Assembly (NCBI RefSeq): GCF_022605725.1
Contig: NC_065549.1
Location: forward strand, 33,123,690-33,187,689
Direction of reading: 5' to 3'
DNA length: 64,000 nt
Source: Anthonomus grandis grandis
Taxonomy: Eukaryota > Arthropoda > Insecta > Coleoptera > Curculionidae
Below, in pieces: positions 22,619-33,648 of the stretch; position 1 is the first letter of the stretch; each line of letters opens with the position of its first letter. Under the pieces are notes generated by a model. The model saw only the letters and a list, made by a program, of their open reading frames with translations. It searched no databases and had not been told where the DNA came from. The position numbers were made by a program, and so were the translations under genes.

Positions 22619-22645
22619 CGTCGAATTTCGACGGGTTCAAACTAG
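22619..22645 (+). terminator. Helitron 3' terminus: hairpin and CTAG
   Basis: CGTCGAATTTCGACG (22619-22633) is a self-complementary hairpin, followed 8 bases later by CTAG (22642-22645) and a T. Helitrons end in a short hairpin about 10-12 nt before CTRR, with insertion in front of T. Position, spacing and the helicase just upstream all agree. Confidence 0.75.
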
Positions 22646-23036
22646 TATTATATAATAAATGTATTTGGACAGGCCCATATTGTAAATTGTTGGAAATTGC
22701 TCGAATCGTTTCAGCACATAGAAAGTGCTGAAAAATCAATATTTGTAATTTTAGATCCATATCACTACTTAGTCATTTTGATAACAATTTTGAACTGCTT
22801 ATTATTTGAAAACAACTTTTCTTTTATAATGAACTCACAATTGATCATAATCAACATGGCTTTTCAAAAGACAATCGGTTCCTAACAATATAACGGTTTC
22901 AAGATAGCCGACAGTGAAAATGTTTCGCCGTCACCGCCTAAAGAAAACTCTGTCCGACTGTAACGACAATCAGTGTTTAACAATCACCGAACAACTCAAG
23001 CTCTATACCTAAAACAATAGACTATTAGGTGCCTTA

Positions 23037-24770
23037 GTGATGAGCCTAACCGAGATGAACGATTTTCTCCGAGAAAAGGTATTCATTTTCGAGGAAAAAC
23101 TGGAAAATTCTAAAAAAAAATCTCTGAAAAGCAAAAGTGAGGTTAGTTTGCCATCCGTTTTTCCTACCGTTTCCCCACAATCCTCTTCATCATCAACCTC
23201 ATGGAAAGGCAGAAACGTCACCAACTCTGACAAAGAAGAAAACAGAAGTGGCCTTTTATACAAGCGAAAAATGGTCGTCCACACCAGCAACAAAGACGCA
23301 TTTCCGCACAGCTACTGGAACCAATCGCGTAACGGAATAAATCGGGAGGCATCTTCAAAACTTGTAGAAAAAAGAAGAGCAAAAAGCACATCAATGTCAT
23401 CGACGTCTACCGCTTTCGACTCCCACAAAATTGCAAAACAAACAAACCAAACCATTAAAAGTTCATCCTTAACACCCCCAGAGGCTAAAGTGGTCGAAAA
23501 TAGCTGCAGAAATATCATAATTGACGTAACTGAGACGGACATCTGCGAGAATAGTTGGAAAGCAGTAACCTACAACAAGAAAAAAGGTTTGAACTCTTGT
23601 CCGTCCCTCACAGCAGCAAAAACAACAATGGAGGAAACCTAAAGATCGCAGAGGCAAAAAATCTTTCTTGGCTATTTCTGTCCCGTCTCTCCATTAGAAC
23701 TACATCGAACGAAATTAGGAAGTATTTGAAGGAAGATGCTATAAATGATTATCAATGTGAATTAATTAAATCCAAAAAAAAAAAAAATGCAAACTCTTGT
23801 TGCTTTAAGTTAGTCATTCCTGTGGAAACTAAAAATATTGTGTTTAATGATAATTTTTGGCCTAAATGCTTACTTATTAAAGATTTTTTAAACCTCAGAA
23901 GAATAGCATCCCAGCAGGGAGCAAACTTACAAAAAAAACCTGATAACTTGAACTTAATTTTTCGGAATGTTACATCCATTAGGAATAAAAACACGAAATT
24001 TAAACTTTTTTAGCTGACAAAAATATTGATATACCCTGTATCTGTGAGCACTGGCTTGATGAATGTGAATCAGGGAGCTTTGGGATTATAGGGCTGGAGG
24101 TAGGGTCACTGTTTTGTAGGAAACATTCAAGGGGTGGTGGGCTTTCTATTCTGTTGAATCTCGCTGTTAAGTACACTGACGTTTCGGGGTTCTCGGAGGA
24201 AAAAAATATTGAATGAATGTTGTTTCTATGCTTTTTACTTAAATCTTTACATAGTCTCTGTTTATAAATGACCCTCAGGGGACATTTGCGTTTTTTTAAC
24301 ACAGCTTGCGAGAGCTATTAATGATATGGGATGTGGCAGAAGGATAATAATAGCTGGGAATTTTAATGTATTATTTGGTACACCCCAAAATGAAGCCACT
24401 CTGTTCTGGACTCGTTGAAATCTTATGGCTTTAAGGCGATGGTACTCTCTAAGACATGCGGTAATACTTGTTAACAATATATTCATAAATTTTTACAGCT
24501 CTAATAGATGAATAAGTGTGAATGATAACAATCTATCTGATCATAATGACATCCACTTTCGGCTTAATGTCGATCCTTTAAACTCTCCCAAAACAACTTC
24601 TAAATGCTTTAGACCCATAACCGAACATGGGAAAATCTTTGTTTATAATCTGGTGGATCATTGGTCGTTCATAATTAACAATATTTCGGTGTATGAAAAA
24701 TGTGTTCAAGAGCAGAATTTGCGAAGTGCTCTTAAGAAATCCCTTATATGACCACATACAGTTTCTCATG
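23037..24770 (+). pseudogene. Jockey-like retrotransposon ORF1 and endonuclease relic
   Basis: The first ~600 bp (23037-23642) encode a Ser/Lys-rich N-terminus. After a frame change, 23555-24013 gives NLSWLFLSRLSIRTTSNEI and a conserved IKDFLNLRRIASQQG block. These resemble the ORF1-like N-terminal part of a clade of insect jockey-type elements. The sequence then passes into an AP-type endonuclease: LNLIFRNVTSIRNKN (~23950), ICEHWLDECESGSFG (catalytic Glu, ~24035), RGGGLSILLN (~24130), IIIAGNFNV (normally GDFN, the catalytic Asp replaced, ~24345) and NNLSDHNDIHF (~24530). Frames shift at about 24010, 24220 and 24480. It would nick target DNA for reverse transcription. It is inactive here. Confidence 0.75.
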
Positions 24771-24784
24771 GAAAATATCTCTTT

Positions 24785-24939
24785 CAGTAGTGACTTATTT
24801 ATTATTATATTATTTGACAGAATGTGCTGACAGATGACAGAGAATAAAGCAGACAGGATAGTAGCTGACTGATTTTTTTGATTTGTCTCAACCTTTTAGG
24901 TATTCAATATGAATAAATGATTTGATTTGATTTGATTTG
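24785..24939 (+). repeat. Non-LTR 3' end with (GATTT)n tail
   Basis: A short 3'-UTR-like segment ends in four GATTT units (24919-24939). Such tails mark the 3' end of a severely 5'-truncated non-LTR insertion. It interrupts the jockey-like relic between its endonuclease and RT parts, where roughly 250 codons of the polymerase are missing. Confidence 0.55.
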
Positions 24940-24949
24940 TTTTGAATAT

Positions 24950-25639
24950 GGTGCCGTATATTCAAAATATTAACGAGTCCATGAAGAGAGGACTGGAGGC
25001 AAGACTGAAAACCCTGTGCTGTACACTGATTTTTCCAAAGTGTTTGATAAGGTTTATCGTCCGACTTTGCTAACTTAACTTGAGAGTTTTGTTGTACATG
25101 GAACGCTCCTCAAATTTTTGGAAAGCTATCTATAGGACTTAATTTATGGTAACTAATGGCATAAAATCTAAAGATGTTATACACTAGGAATACCTCAAAG
25201 GTCTATTACTGCTCCCTTACTGTTTAATGTTTTTTCAATGACAGTAGCCAGTTTCATAAACTAAATAGACTCTTTATGCAGACCATAAGACTATTAAAAG
25301 GTATATATCCGTAACACTTCGGCAGCGGCTAAGTATTGCAACAAAAATAGGCTCTTTATTAATCTAGATAAATGTGATAGTATAATATTTTCAAGAAAAA
25401 TTATTACAGTTTCATGTAATTTGCAACTCTTGTACTCTTAAATAAAAAACTTAAACTTAAATGTGTTGATACTATTAAAGATCTAGGTGTTAGCTTTTAT
25501 AGCAAATAAAAGTTTAAATATTAGCCAGAAATAAATTTGTCTAAAAGCGATAAAAGACTTAGGATTTATTATGCAATTTACAAAGAGTTTTACCATAGCT
25601 TCTTCTTTACTAACATTGTATAATTCCTTAGTTAGATTT
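24950..25639 (+). pseudogene. Jockey-like RT relic, upstream part
   Basis: The plus strand shows YTDFSKVFDKVYRPTLL (first RT catalytic Asp, ~25025), LLKFLESYL (~25110), LGIPQRSITAPLLFNVF (~25185) and NKLFINLDKCDSIIFSR (~25350), then AIKDLGFIMQFTKSFT and TLYNSLVRF at the right edge. The catalytic DD box (normally FADD) is degraded near 25275. The reading frame is cut at 25639 by insertion of the DDD transposon and resumes at 28462. Confidence 0.75.
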
Positions 25640-25673
25640 GAGCAGTGTCTTTTCAAAAGGGGATATTCACATT
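25640..25673. repeat. Left TIR of DDD transposon A
   Basis: Inverted match to 28428-28461, about 28 of 34 positions. Conserved core AGTGTCTTT and GGGGATAT. Confidence 0.85.
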
Positions 25674-26163
25674 TTTGGGTTTTGTTATACTAAGTCTTGA
25701 ATCGGTTTATCTGTGCTAAAATTCATATTTTGACCATCATAAACCGAAACAAAACGTGATATATCCTTAGTAAATTACATTGAAAAAATTGTGTTTGTGT
25801 TTTCAAAAGGGATTTACTATTTTGATTTTTCTTAAAAGGTGATATTTACATAAATTAATATTTACCTTTCATTTTTTACATGTTTGCTTTAAATTTGATT
25901 ATACTTTAAACTAATTATGTAAAAAAGAACAGATTATATTTAATAAGGGGCTTATAGGTCCTACGTTCTAGGCAGTGCGGTCTTGCATTCCAACTGTCAT
26001 TTACGTATCTATAATGTTGCAGTCAGAGGCACGATACTGTGCTCTTAGCCACTCTGTAAATTAATAATAAAGTGAGAATGTGAGGTTATAGTTAGTGTGA
26101 TAATGTTTTTTGATTAGTTTGCTTATAAAATCAATAATATTGAAGACAAAATATTGATAGAAA

Positions 26164-27995
26164 ATGGAAGATAAAACGGTAGAGGCTTTAAATAGTGGTG
26201 GTAGAAAGCAAAGGAGTATAAAGAAACTTCAAAAAAGGAAATTGTAATTGTATAAAATAGTTCGCGTTTTGATTTGTTATTTGTCTGTTTTGTTTATAGT
26301 ACTAGTGATATATTTTTTGTAGATATGTTGATAAAGATTCTCTATGTACGGATTTCAAAAAAACTTGTTTACATCGTTCTGGTAAAACTAAATTTAAGTG
26401 TGCTACTATTTCTTTGTCATTGGTGATAAAAAATAAAAAAAAGCTTTACGAACGCTTTACTTGCTAAACTTTAATAACGCCTTATAATGCAAAAAGAAAG
26501 GGAAACTATGCGGCAACATCAAATGTCAAGAATAGGAATATGAGCTGCCAGTATCACTTATTTTCAAAGAAAAAATGTGTGATTATAGTGTGTAAACAAT
26601 TTTTTATTATTGCTGTTGGAATTACAAAAAGAAGATTATAAAACCCGTGTAAAACATTACATAAAGGAAAAACGCCGGCAGAAAACCGAGGTGGAAATAG
26701 GTATGGTACTCGCAACGAAAACAAAAAACAAAGCCTTCGTTAAAATGCTTGCACAAGAATGTCATTATGGCCGACAAAAGTCAAAAAGGTTTTACTTGTC
26801 ATCACAATTAAATGCAAAGAAATTATGGCAACTTTATAATAGTTCTGTGACGGATGATTTGAAAGTTAAAAAAACAATGTTTTATAACATTTTTGTAGGA
26901 AAATTCAATATCGGATGCGCATCTCCAGCTACGGATGATTGCAATCTCTGCGTGTTGTGGCGTAATAAAATAAAAAATAAGAAAGATAAAGCCAAAAAGC
27001 AACAGTTAATAACAGAACAGATACATAAACTCCGTGCAAATGCATTTTACGACTATCTGAGAAAAAAGAGGACAACAGTCATTCTGTATGTTTTGACCTT
27101 CAACAGGTTCAATGTTTGCCTACAAGATACCTTTTATGCCAGACAGCTCAGTTTATACAATTTTGTCTTGTACCTTTAGATTCAAAAGATCCTGTTTTTT
27201 ACTCATGGGATGAGTCGCAATCAGCAAGAGGTTCTACCGAAGTGGGATCTGCTGTGTATGACTATTTAAAGAAATTAACACTAGAAGCTCATGTATTTCA
27301 CCTAAGACTGTTTTGCGATGGTTACGGAGGGCAAAACAAGAATAGCCACATTATACACATGCTCCTGTTCTACCTTTTGAATGACTCCCCAGGACATCTT
27401 AAGGACATAACATTATTTTTTCCAGGCCACAGTTTTCTACCAGCAGACCGGGTTTTCGGTCGACTCGAGAAAGAAATTAGAAAGCATGTTGTAATAACCA
27501 CCAAAGAGGAATATAATGACATTTAAAAAAAATTGGTACACTAACATTATTGGGGCACGATTGATTTCTAAAAGATGTAAAAAGCTTGGAGGAATATTAT
27601 AAAAAAGTGGATGGTACCCAGAAATTTAAACGAATGATTTTTACTAAAAAAAAGGTTCGAAGTCAGTACACCGTTGATTTAAAATGCTATGAGAACTATA
27701 GATTTGAGAATGCGTTGGAAAAACCTGTAAAATTCTTAAAAAGGGAAAGAGGCACCCTTTGTCATGGGATAATTTGAATTTGGGGTTACGTTCATTAAGC
27801 GAGAACAAAAAAAAGGACATAAAAAACTTGCTGAATAAACAGTTTGGTGATGAGTGGTTTAATTTGGAAGAACTACAGTAGTACAAAAAAATAATAATTG
27901 ATGATCCAAATAGTGCTTCCGAGGTACAATCAAACCCCGAAATGGAAAATATATGTGATTGTCTTACACATGATACAGGTGAAATAAAATTTTAA
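26164..27995 (+). pseudogene. DUF7869-type DDD transposase A, frameshifted
   Basis: Exon 1 starts at ATG 26164 (MEDKTVEALNSGGRKQ). An intron 26244-26322 (GTAATT...TTTTGTAG) joins in frame to YVDKDSLCTDFKKTC. Degraded blocks with YHLFSKKKCVIIVCK and GITKRR follow, in shifting frames. The longest clean frame, 26610-27179, has AQECHYGRQKSKRFYLSS and CASPATDDCNLC, a Cys pair typical of the family. The RNase-H-like core then reads DTFYARQLSLYNFVLYL, a frame change at ~27175, LFCDGYGGQNKNSHIIH (second Asp, ~27315) and FPGHSFLPADRVFG (third Asp, ~27425). The C-terminus continues in changing frames to a stop near 27995 (LSWDNLNLGLRSL, FGDEWFNLEEL). The family is widespread in insects, usually unnamed. 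I infer nuclear transposase function from the DDD core and the TIRs. Inactive copy. Confidence 0.75.
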
Positions 27996-28427
27996 CAAAT
28001 TTTCAACTTCTGATCACTTATATTTTGTTGTTTTGACCTAGAATTTGTGTTTTGTTTATTTTTGATAGCGTCTAAGATATTTGTAATAAATAATATTAAA
28101 GGTCTGCTTCATTTTTTGTTATCCTGTTACCCTGATAAAATGTAGTTAAAACAAAGACCCATACTTCTTACTAATAATAAACAAAACAAAAGGGGATATT
28201 TACAATTAGTTCAAGAAAAAAGGGGATTAATTGAAATGGATTTTTCAAAAGAGGATATTCTACATTTTTGGAAATTTCTAACATCAAAATTAAAAGGCAT
28301 GATTTTTTTCTGAACACTGTGTTTTAATAGTAGATTTATGTACTTTCTAAACAGTAAAACCATTTATCCGCAAATATTTTCGTATTTGTTCTAACAGTTT
28401 TTTTTATTTCCTGAAAAAAAAAGATAA

Positions 28428-28461
28428 GATGTAGATATCCCCATTTGGAAAGACACTCCTC
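28428..28461. repeat. Right TIR of DDD transposon A
   Basis: Inverted partner of 25640-25673. The tail ATATCCCC...AAAGACACT is easily seen at 28434-28457. Confidence 0.85.
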
Positions 28462-28700
28462 ATTTATATTAGAGTATGCAACTGTTATTTAAACTCCCTT
28501 TTATTAAGTATATATAACACCGATAGAGACTATACAAACAATGTTCATACATCTTCTTAATTACCTTTTTAATAGACCAATATAATTGTATACATACCAT
28601 GATAATTTCAAATTTTATAATGTCCAATCACTCAAAAATAGACGATGTAATGCTAAAACACTTTGATGTAATGTCTATCTAGAAAATTGTAAAAAATAAT
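28462..28700 (+). pseudogene. Jockey-like RT relic, downstream part
   Basis: Directly after the ATTT duplication the frame reads FILEYATVI, a stop, TPFY, then ITPIETIQTMF and LKNRRCNAKTL. These are the C-terminal RT thumb motifs (LEYASVVWSP, IQ..F, L..RR) and continue the frame interrupted at 25639. Confidence 0.75.
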
Positions 28701-29240
28701 AAATATATTTTATTCTGATTTCTGCCTACATTATATTTACATAAACGCCAACCCTTACATTCTACATACAAGGCTAACCTTTAGTATTCCAAGATCACAA
28801 TCTAATTAAACTTTTTTCTGTATTTACCGATTATTCATTGCCCTAGAGAATTAAACAAAATTAATCAGTTATAATTCGATATATTTTATTTAAATTTCAA
28901 CACATATAACCAAAAAATAATTAAACCTTTGTTATTAAAGGTAATGCTTCAGGTATGTCTTATTAGAAATGTAGAATACTCGCTAGACTATTTATTTTTC
29001 TTTGTATACTTTATGCCATACAGTGCGCCTGCGTCAGAAATGCACCTATCTGACAGAGTGAGGTTCATTTATTTAAATAACGAATTATTTTTTTTATTAA
29101 TATATTTTATTCACTTTTACTTACACTTACTTTTATTCACTATTACTAAACTTAAAAATATTATAGCCTTGGTTTTATCGACAATCAATTTAAGATAATT
29201 TATTTTAAAGAAAATCTTTATACTCTTTAAGAACTGACTT
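28701..29240. other. AT-rich spacer without recognisable gene
   Basis: Probably 3' flank of the jockey-like relic. The open frame 28929-29198 is a low-complexity hydrophobic translation and shows no family motif. Confidence 0.4.
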
Positions 29241-29244
29241 AATT

Positions 29245-29400
29245 TCTCTATTTCTTTAAACCTTTAACACTACATGCTATTAAAGTGTCATCAGCGCATA
29301 AAACTAAGAATGTTAGTCCTAATACGAAGTTTGAGTTATTTGTATGAACAATAATTAATAATGCACCTAAGACACAACTTTGTAAGTCCATAATTAAGCT
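29245..29400 (-). pseudogene. Small non-LTR RT fragment (ADDT box)
   Basis: On the minus strand 29400 to 29245 reads QSCVLGALLIIVHTNNSN, then FLVLCADDTLIACS. This corresponds to the PQGSVLGPLLFIIYxNDL and YADDT boxes of non-LTR reverse transcriptases. About 45 codons survive. Confidence 0.65.
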
Positions 29401-31005
29401 CAGATAAAAAAGATTTAAATAGAAAAGATTTTAATAAAGAAGATATAAATGAAATTGTTAAATGACTTTTAGAATAAAATACTATATTTTAGTATTACGA
29501 AATGCTTAGTACTATTATATGTATTCTAGAATGTTAATACCAATAACTTATTCTTATTGTATGCAGAAGGATATTGTATTTAGGGAATACATTTTCTGCT
29601 AAATTGTTATTTATTTCCCATGTTAGAAACATAGCGAATCAAGCACACAAGATATCAATACTAAATAAAATGGTAGCACATTGTTAAGAAATGCGCATAT
29701 GATTCTATTTTTTTCTCATAATCTCTATGTGGTGATGGCTTAGATGATTCTTTAAAATTGGAATCATTGCTGAAGCGTAGAGAAGTCTCGATTTTTATGT
29801 ATCTGTCTTAGCAAAATCATCACCCAATTATAATAATTTATAAAATATACACATTTTCGCTTAAAATGACAAGATCAGAGAAAAGCAATTTATCATGGAG
29901 AATTTTGATTATATCAAAATCATGAGAAAATGCATCGGTGCCCTCAAGAGTTAAGAAGAAATCGCTTATAGCAATGCTAAAGGGGAGTCTTAGAGGTTAT
30001 GGTACATTAAGAAACCAAGCAGTTTATAGTAAGCTTAGTGTACCTAAACAGAACATAATGAAATAATTCTAATTTGGATTTATTTAAAAATATGTAATTT
30101 AAAAAATATTTCATTTTAATTTAACTTATTTGCCATAATTATAAAAAAATTGCTATAGTTGATATTATTATTATTGTATTGCATTATTGCGCTTAGTTAC
30201 AGGTTTTATTCACGTATTGGATGTTTCAAGTGCCTAAATTTAGTATCATAGGCAGAAGAAACGTAATACCTGCCGGCACCTGTTCCTAAAGAAACACAAA
30301 CATCTAGGTTCTGGTTCGTCTCTTTTTTCCTCTCTTTTTCCTTTAGTTTTTTGATTGTTCAGTCCTGAAGAAGTCAAAAAGCAAAAATACGTAATGGCCC
30401 CTTTAATTATTTTATTTAATCGGCCTTTATTGATATTACAAAATTTTTGGCAATGCAATATCGTGGAATTTATATGAAAATTCTTACATTATTCTTTGCA
30501 CTTTTGTCTATTTTAATAAATTAAAATGCTTAAATTAAGAAATATTGTCTAAAAAAGTAAAATGAAATATAAATTACTAATTAAATATTTACGGTCGCTG
30601 CAGCACAGCAAAAAAGTTCCACTTTGTTTCATTTTGCTTTGCTTTACTTTTATTTGAAGTTGTCCAGGTCGTATCTAACGTGAAGAGAAAATTAAAAATG
30701 TAATTAGTGAACAAACTGACACTAGTTTCTTAATTAAAGTTTTCTATCTTCATTGCACATCTTTTGTATTTTTATACTTGGGTTAATTTGAAGTTTTACT
30801 TTGTTGTCGTTTGTTAGATGTACAATAAAAAAATACTCAAGTAAAATTATAAGAGGTAAGAAAAATATTACTTAATTTTTCATAAAATACGAGCTGTCTG
30901 AGGTAAAGTCGTAAGGTTTTAAGTTTGAATCTTAGCTTTGGTATAGTCGTTGGGGTATGTTCGATTTAATTTCAAATCCTTGACGATGACGAAAAGTTAT
31001 ATAAC
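29401..31005. other. AT-rich spacer without recognisable gene
   Basis: No protein motif or terminal repeat recognised. The frame at 30246-30458 (minus) is basic and low in complexity and I do not consider it a gene. Confidence 0.4.
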
Positions 31006-31009
31006 AAAT

Positions 31010-31040
31010 GAAGACCACAGGGGAAAAACGTGCCAAGTCA
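31010..31040. repeat. Left TIR of DDD transposon B
   Basis: Inverted match to 33649-33679 with two mismatches (GTGCCAAGTCA versus GTGTTAAGTCA). Confidence 0.9.
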
Positions 31041-31556
31041 TTTTTCTATTTTTTTGACAGGAAACGAATTTTAAGGTTAGAAACGCTACGATAATTACAC
31101 AGCTTGCAAAATGGTTATTTATTTGCCATCATATTGAAGCTATGACCTTGCTATATGTCCTCAATGACATTTTGTAATATAATATCAAACTGGTACTTCA
31201 CCACAATGTGTCGAAGTTTCAAACAAATCCGCATACCGGGGAAAAAGGTATTGTGTCACTGACTTAGCACGTTCTTTCATTCAAGTCAGTGGCGATTGAT
31301 TAATTTATATTTAAATTTTGCTTAAATAATTATTTATACTCTGTTATTTATTTACCAAACATAAAGTAGAATGTATTATTTTATTTATATGTAGGTATTT
31401 ATAAAAGAATGGTTGTTATAATAGAAAAAAATTAAACTTCTCTTCTGGGTTCGGTTCTCATGGGATAAACTGAAAAAAGCTGTAAAAAACAAAGTATTAA
31501 TTAGTCATGTAATTTAGTGACAATCAACCATAACTCACCAAGCCAAGGAGTTGTCT

Positions 31557-33344
31557 CTACTTGTGTTTTAAATTAGAATAAAAAAGCTGACTCTCTGGGG
31601 TGCAAAACTTCTGCAGGTCCTTGTAATTTTCCAAAGGGATAGGTGTATCATCTGTATAAAAAAAATCACTGATAATTAAATTATTGCAAAAGTCAAAACG
31701 AGCCTACTAACCAAAAGTTGCGACTGGTGGGTGGTAAAACTGACCGTCGGGTAGCGGCGGACCAGTGACTCTCTTTTTTCTTGGAGGTACAATAACTGAC
31801 GAATTCCAAAGACTATTGTAAGTATCTCGATGAAAAACTAAGCGAGGATGTTCCTTGGTAATTTTTAATTGCCGGATTGGACGTGTGGCGAAAGGACATT
31901 TTTTTACGTACATTGCAGATAGAAAATCTGTCCAATTTCTAATCATATAACGATCAACTTTTTCAACAAGAAATGGTGCGGGCGTTAAACGAGCGGTTTC
32001 CATGTGTTTACACCAGTCATCCGGTACTTCCGCCCGAAACTTTCCGTTTAAGATCCCCATATCCTTATCACATTCCATGTAGGAGTGACCTCGAATGAGG
32101 AATGTGACTTCAATAGACTCAAGCTTGGAACGATGATGGACTAAGTAATGTAAAAATTTGAACACTGGAAAAATCTTATTCTGTCCGGAGCACGAATCAC
32201 TATAAATTTCTAACTTCAGCAGGTAAATTCAAGGTAATATAATCAAATAAAAATGAGCAGGCTTCGTTCGCGCCTTTTTTCCTACTGTATCAGGATAAAC
32301 ATAAAAGAATACTTTAGAATTTGAGAGTTTGTGTACAATAAATAAAAATAACGATAACTGCCGGCTGTAGTACACATCATTCGTGGATAAATTCGGCATG
32401 GGCCAGTTTCTTCCGAAATCCATGCATATTGCTTCTGTGTCTGCCTTTGTTCGACTCCTCAACCTAGCCTGCTTTTTACGTGCGCAGAATACCTCGGCTT
32501 TCGCTAGATGTAGTTTTTGTTGAAACATCAAATCTTTAATGCCCTTTTCCTCTTGGCATGCATCAATCTGTACTTTTAATTGTCCGCAGAAGCTACAAGT
32601 ATCACTACGGGGATATCCAAAGGATATATTAAACTTGCTGCAAAATATGGAGCGGTAAGTTTCAGAACTAGCCTTAACTTGAGGAAATTTTTCTTTAAAC
32701 ATATCATAAATTTTTTTCACATTTTACTCGGCAGATAAATAAATTCTCTTAGTTTTATTAAGACTGTAGTGGCTTGATCTAGCCTTGAAACTTGTAATGT
32801 GTTCTAAAATTTTGTTTTTAGTTTCAACCCTTATTTTGTGTTTTCTTTTCAAATGTCTGCCGCGTTTATCAATAGGTGCAGTTCCACTCATCTGGAGACT
32901 CTTTTGTATGGTTTCTATTCTACGTTTTGTTAAACCATGTAGAGAAACAAACGCATTCTTGCAAACTCGCTCTTCAACTGCTACATTCTCACGAACTATA
33001 CGCACCTTGTAATAAAACGTTGAAGTTCTCAGGACACTCTCATCTTCCGGTAATCGAGGTCGGCGCTGAGCTACTGGACAAAGAGAAATTAGACCTGTTA
33101 AATAGGCTGTTTGATGATTCCAACTTTTTATTAGATTAAACTTTCGTACAACGTCCATTCTTTTATCTGCAGTTATCTTTTCAAAATATCTGTATCGTCG
33201 GCATTGACAGGCATCACCAGTTACATGTAACTGAAGCCTTATTAACTTGGTAGCATCTCTTACCCGACCCGTACATTTTCTCTTTTTTGTGCTTACTAGC
33301 TTTGTCTCATGATCTTCACAATCACTCAAATTATTATTGTCCAT
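31557..33344 (-). pseudogene. DUF7869-type DDD transposase B, nearly complete
   Basis: I choose the start at 33344 (MDNNNLSDCEDHETKL) because ten upstream codons begin in low-complexity sequence. The N-terminal half has a Cys/Arg-rich part (GDACQCRRYRYFEKI), then ERVCKNAFVSLHGLTKRR and RGRHLKRKHK, matching transposase A block for block. An in-frame TAA at 32724 replaces what is probably a Leu. The frame continues NVKKIYDMFKEKF, GYPRSDTCSFCGQLK, MDFGRNWPMP (first Asp) and DVYYSRQLSLFLFIVH. Shifts near 32270 and 32210 precede IYSDSCSGQNK (second Asp) and RGHSYMECDKDMG (third Asp). A 60-bp intron (31652-31711) joins VATF in frame to DDTPIPLENYKDLQKF, and the stop is at 31557. Inferred function: transposase of its own element. 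It lies alone between TIRs. Confidence 0.8.
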
Positions 33345-33564
33345 TGTATTGTTTTTCACAAACAGCAATAACAAACAAAACCTTTTTTACGCGGGTATCG
33401 TTAACCTTACTTGCCGAAGATATAAACAACGACTAATTTATACACGCGCAAGATGAGTGACTTAACACGTTTTTTCATTGTAGTGCGTGGACTTTGGAAC
33501 GTTGTTTCCTAGTACACCAATATTTATTCTTGTTTAAACTGGTGACTGGTCACATTATTCCCCT

Positions 33565-33601
33565 GTATGGCCATGTATATAGATAATATACATGGCCATA
33601 C
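33565..33601. repeat. 16-bp perfect hairpin inside transposon B
   Basis: GTATGGCCATGTATAT (33565-33580) and its exact inverse (33586-33601) are separated by AGATA. It lies between the transposase start and the right TIR, hence in the presumed promoter or 5' leader. Confidence 0.85.
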
Positions 33602-33648
33602 CTTTTAACCTATCATTTCTTCTGATTAGTTCGATTTCACAAATTTCT

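Larger units (their letters stand above)
20924..22645 (+). mobile_element. Helitron, 3' part with OTU and helicase remnants
   Basis: The order OTU-like domain, Pif1-type helicase, terminal hairpin and CTAG followed by T matches the 3' half of animal Helitrons. The Rep nuclease and the first helicase motifs are not seen, so the coding region is heavily deleted. The 5' edge (normally TC) cannot be placed. The element may begin anywhere between about 20.3 and 20.9 kb. Helitrons move by rolling-circle replication and leave no target duplication. Confidence 0.75.
25640..28461 (+). mobile_element. Sola-like DDD transposon A, nested in jockey RT
   Basis: TIRs of about 34 bp face each other: GAGCAGTGTCTTTTCAAA at 25640 and its inverse, read as GAGGAGTGTCTTTCCAAA, ending at 28461. 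Both sides are flanked by the 4-bp duplication ATTT (25636-25639 and 28462-28465). Removing the element and one ATTT restores a continuous RT reading frame across the junction (LVRF then ILEYATV). Inside is a DUF7869-like transposase on the plus strand. The TIR core motif AAAAGGGGATATTTACA recurs in subterminal positions on both sides (25800, 25831, 28187, 28241). The 4-bp duplication and a tip starting GAG fit the Sola superfamily as I remember it. Confidence 0.85.

Noticed and set aside
30890..30960. GTTTGAATCTTAG with an upstream GTCTGAGGTAAAG, like a tRNA-derived SINE head
   Set aside because: The match is weak, there is no tail and no second copy in the window.
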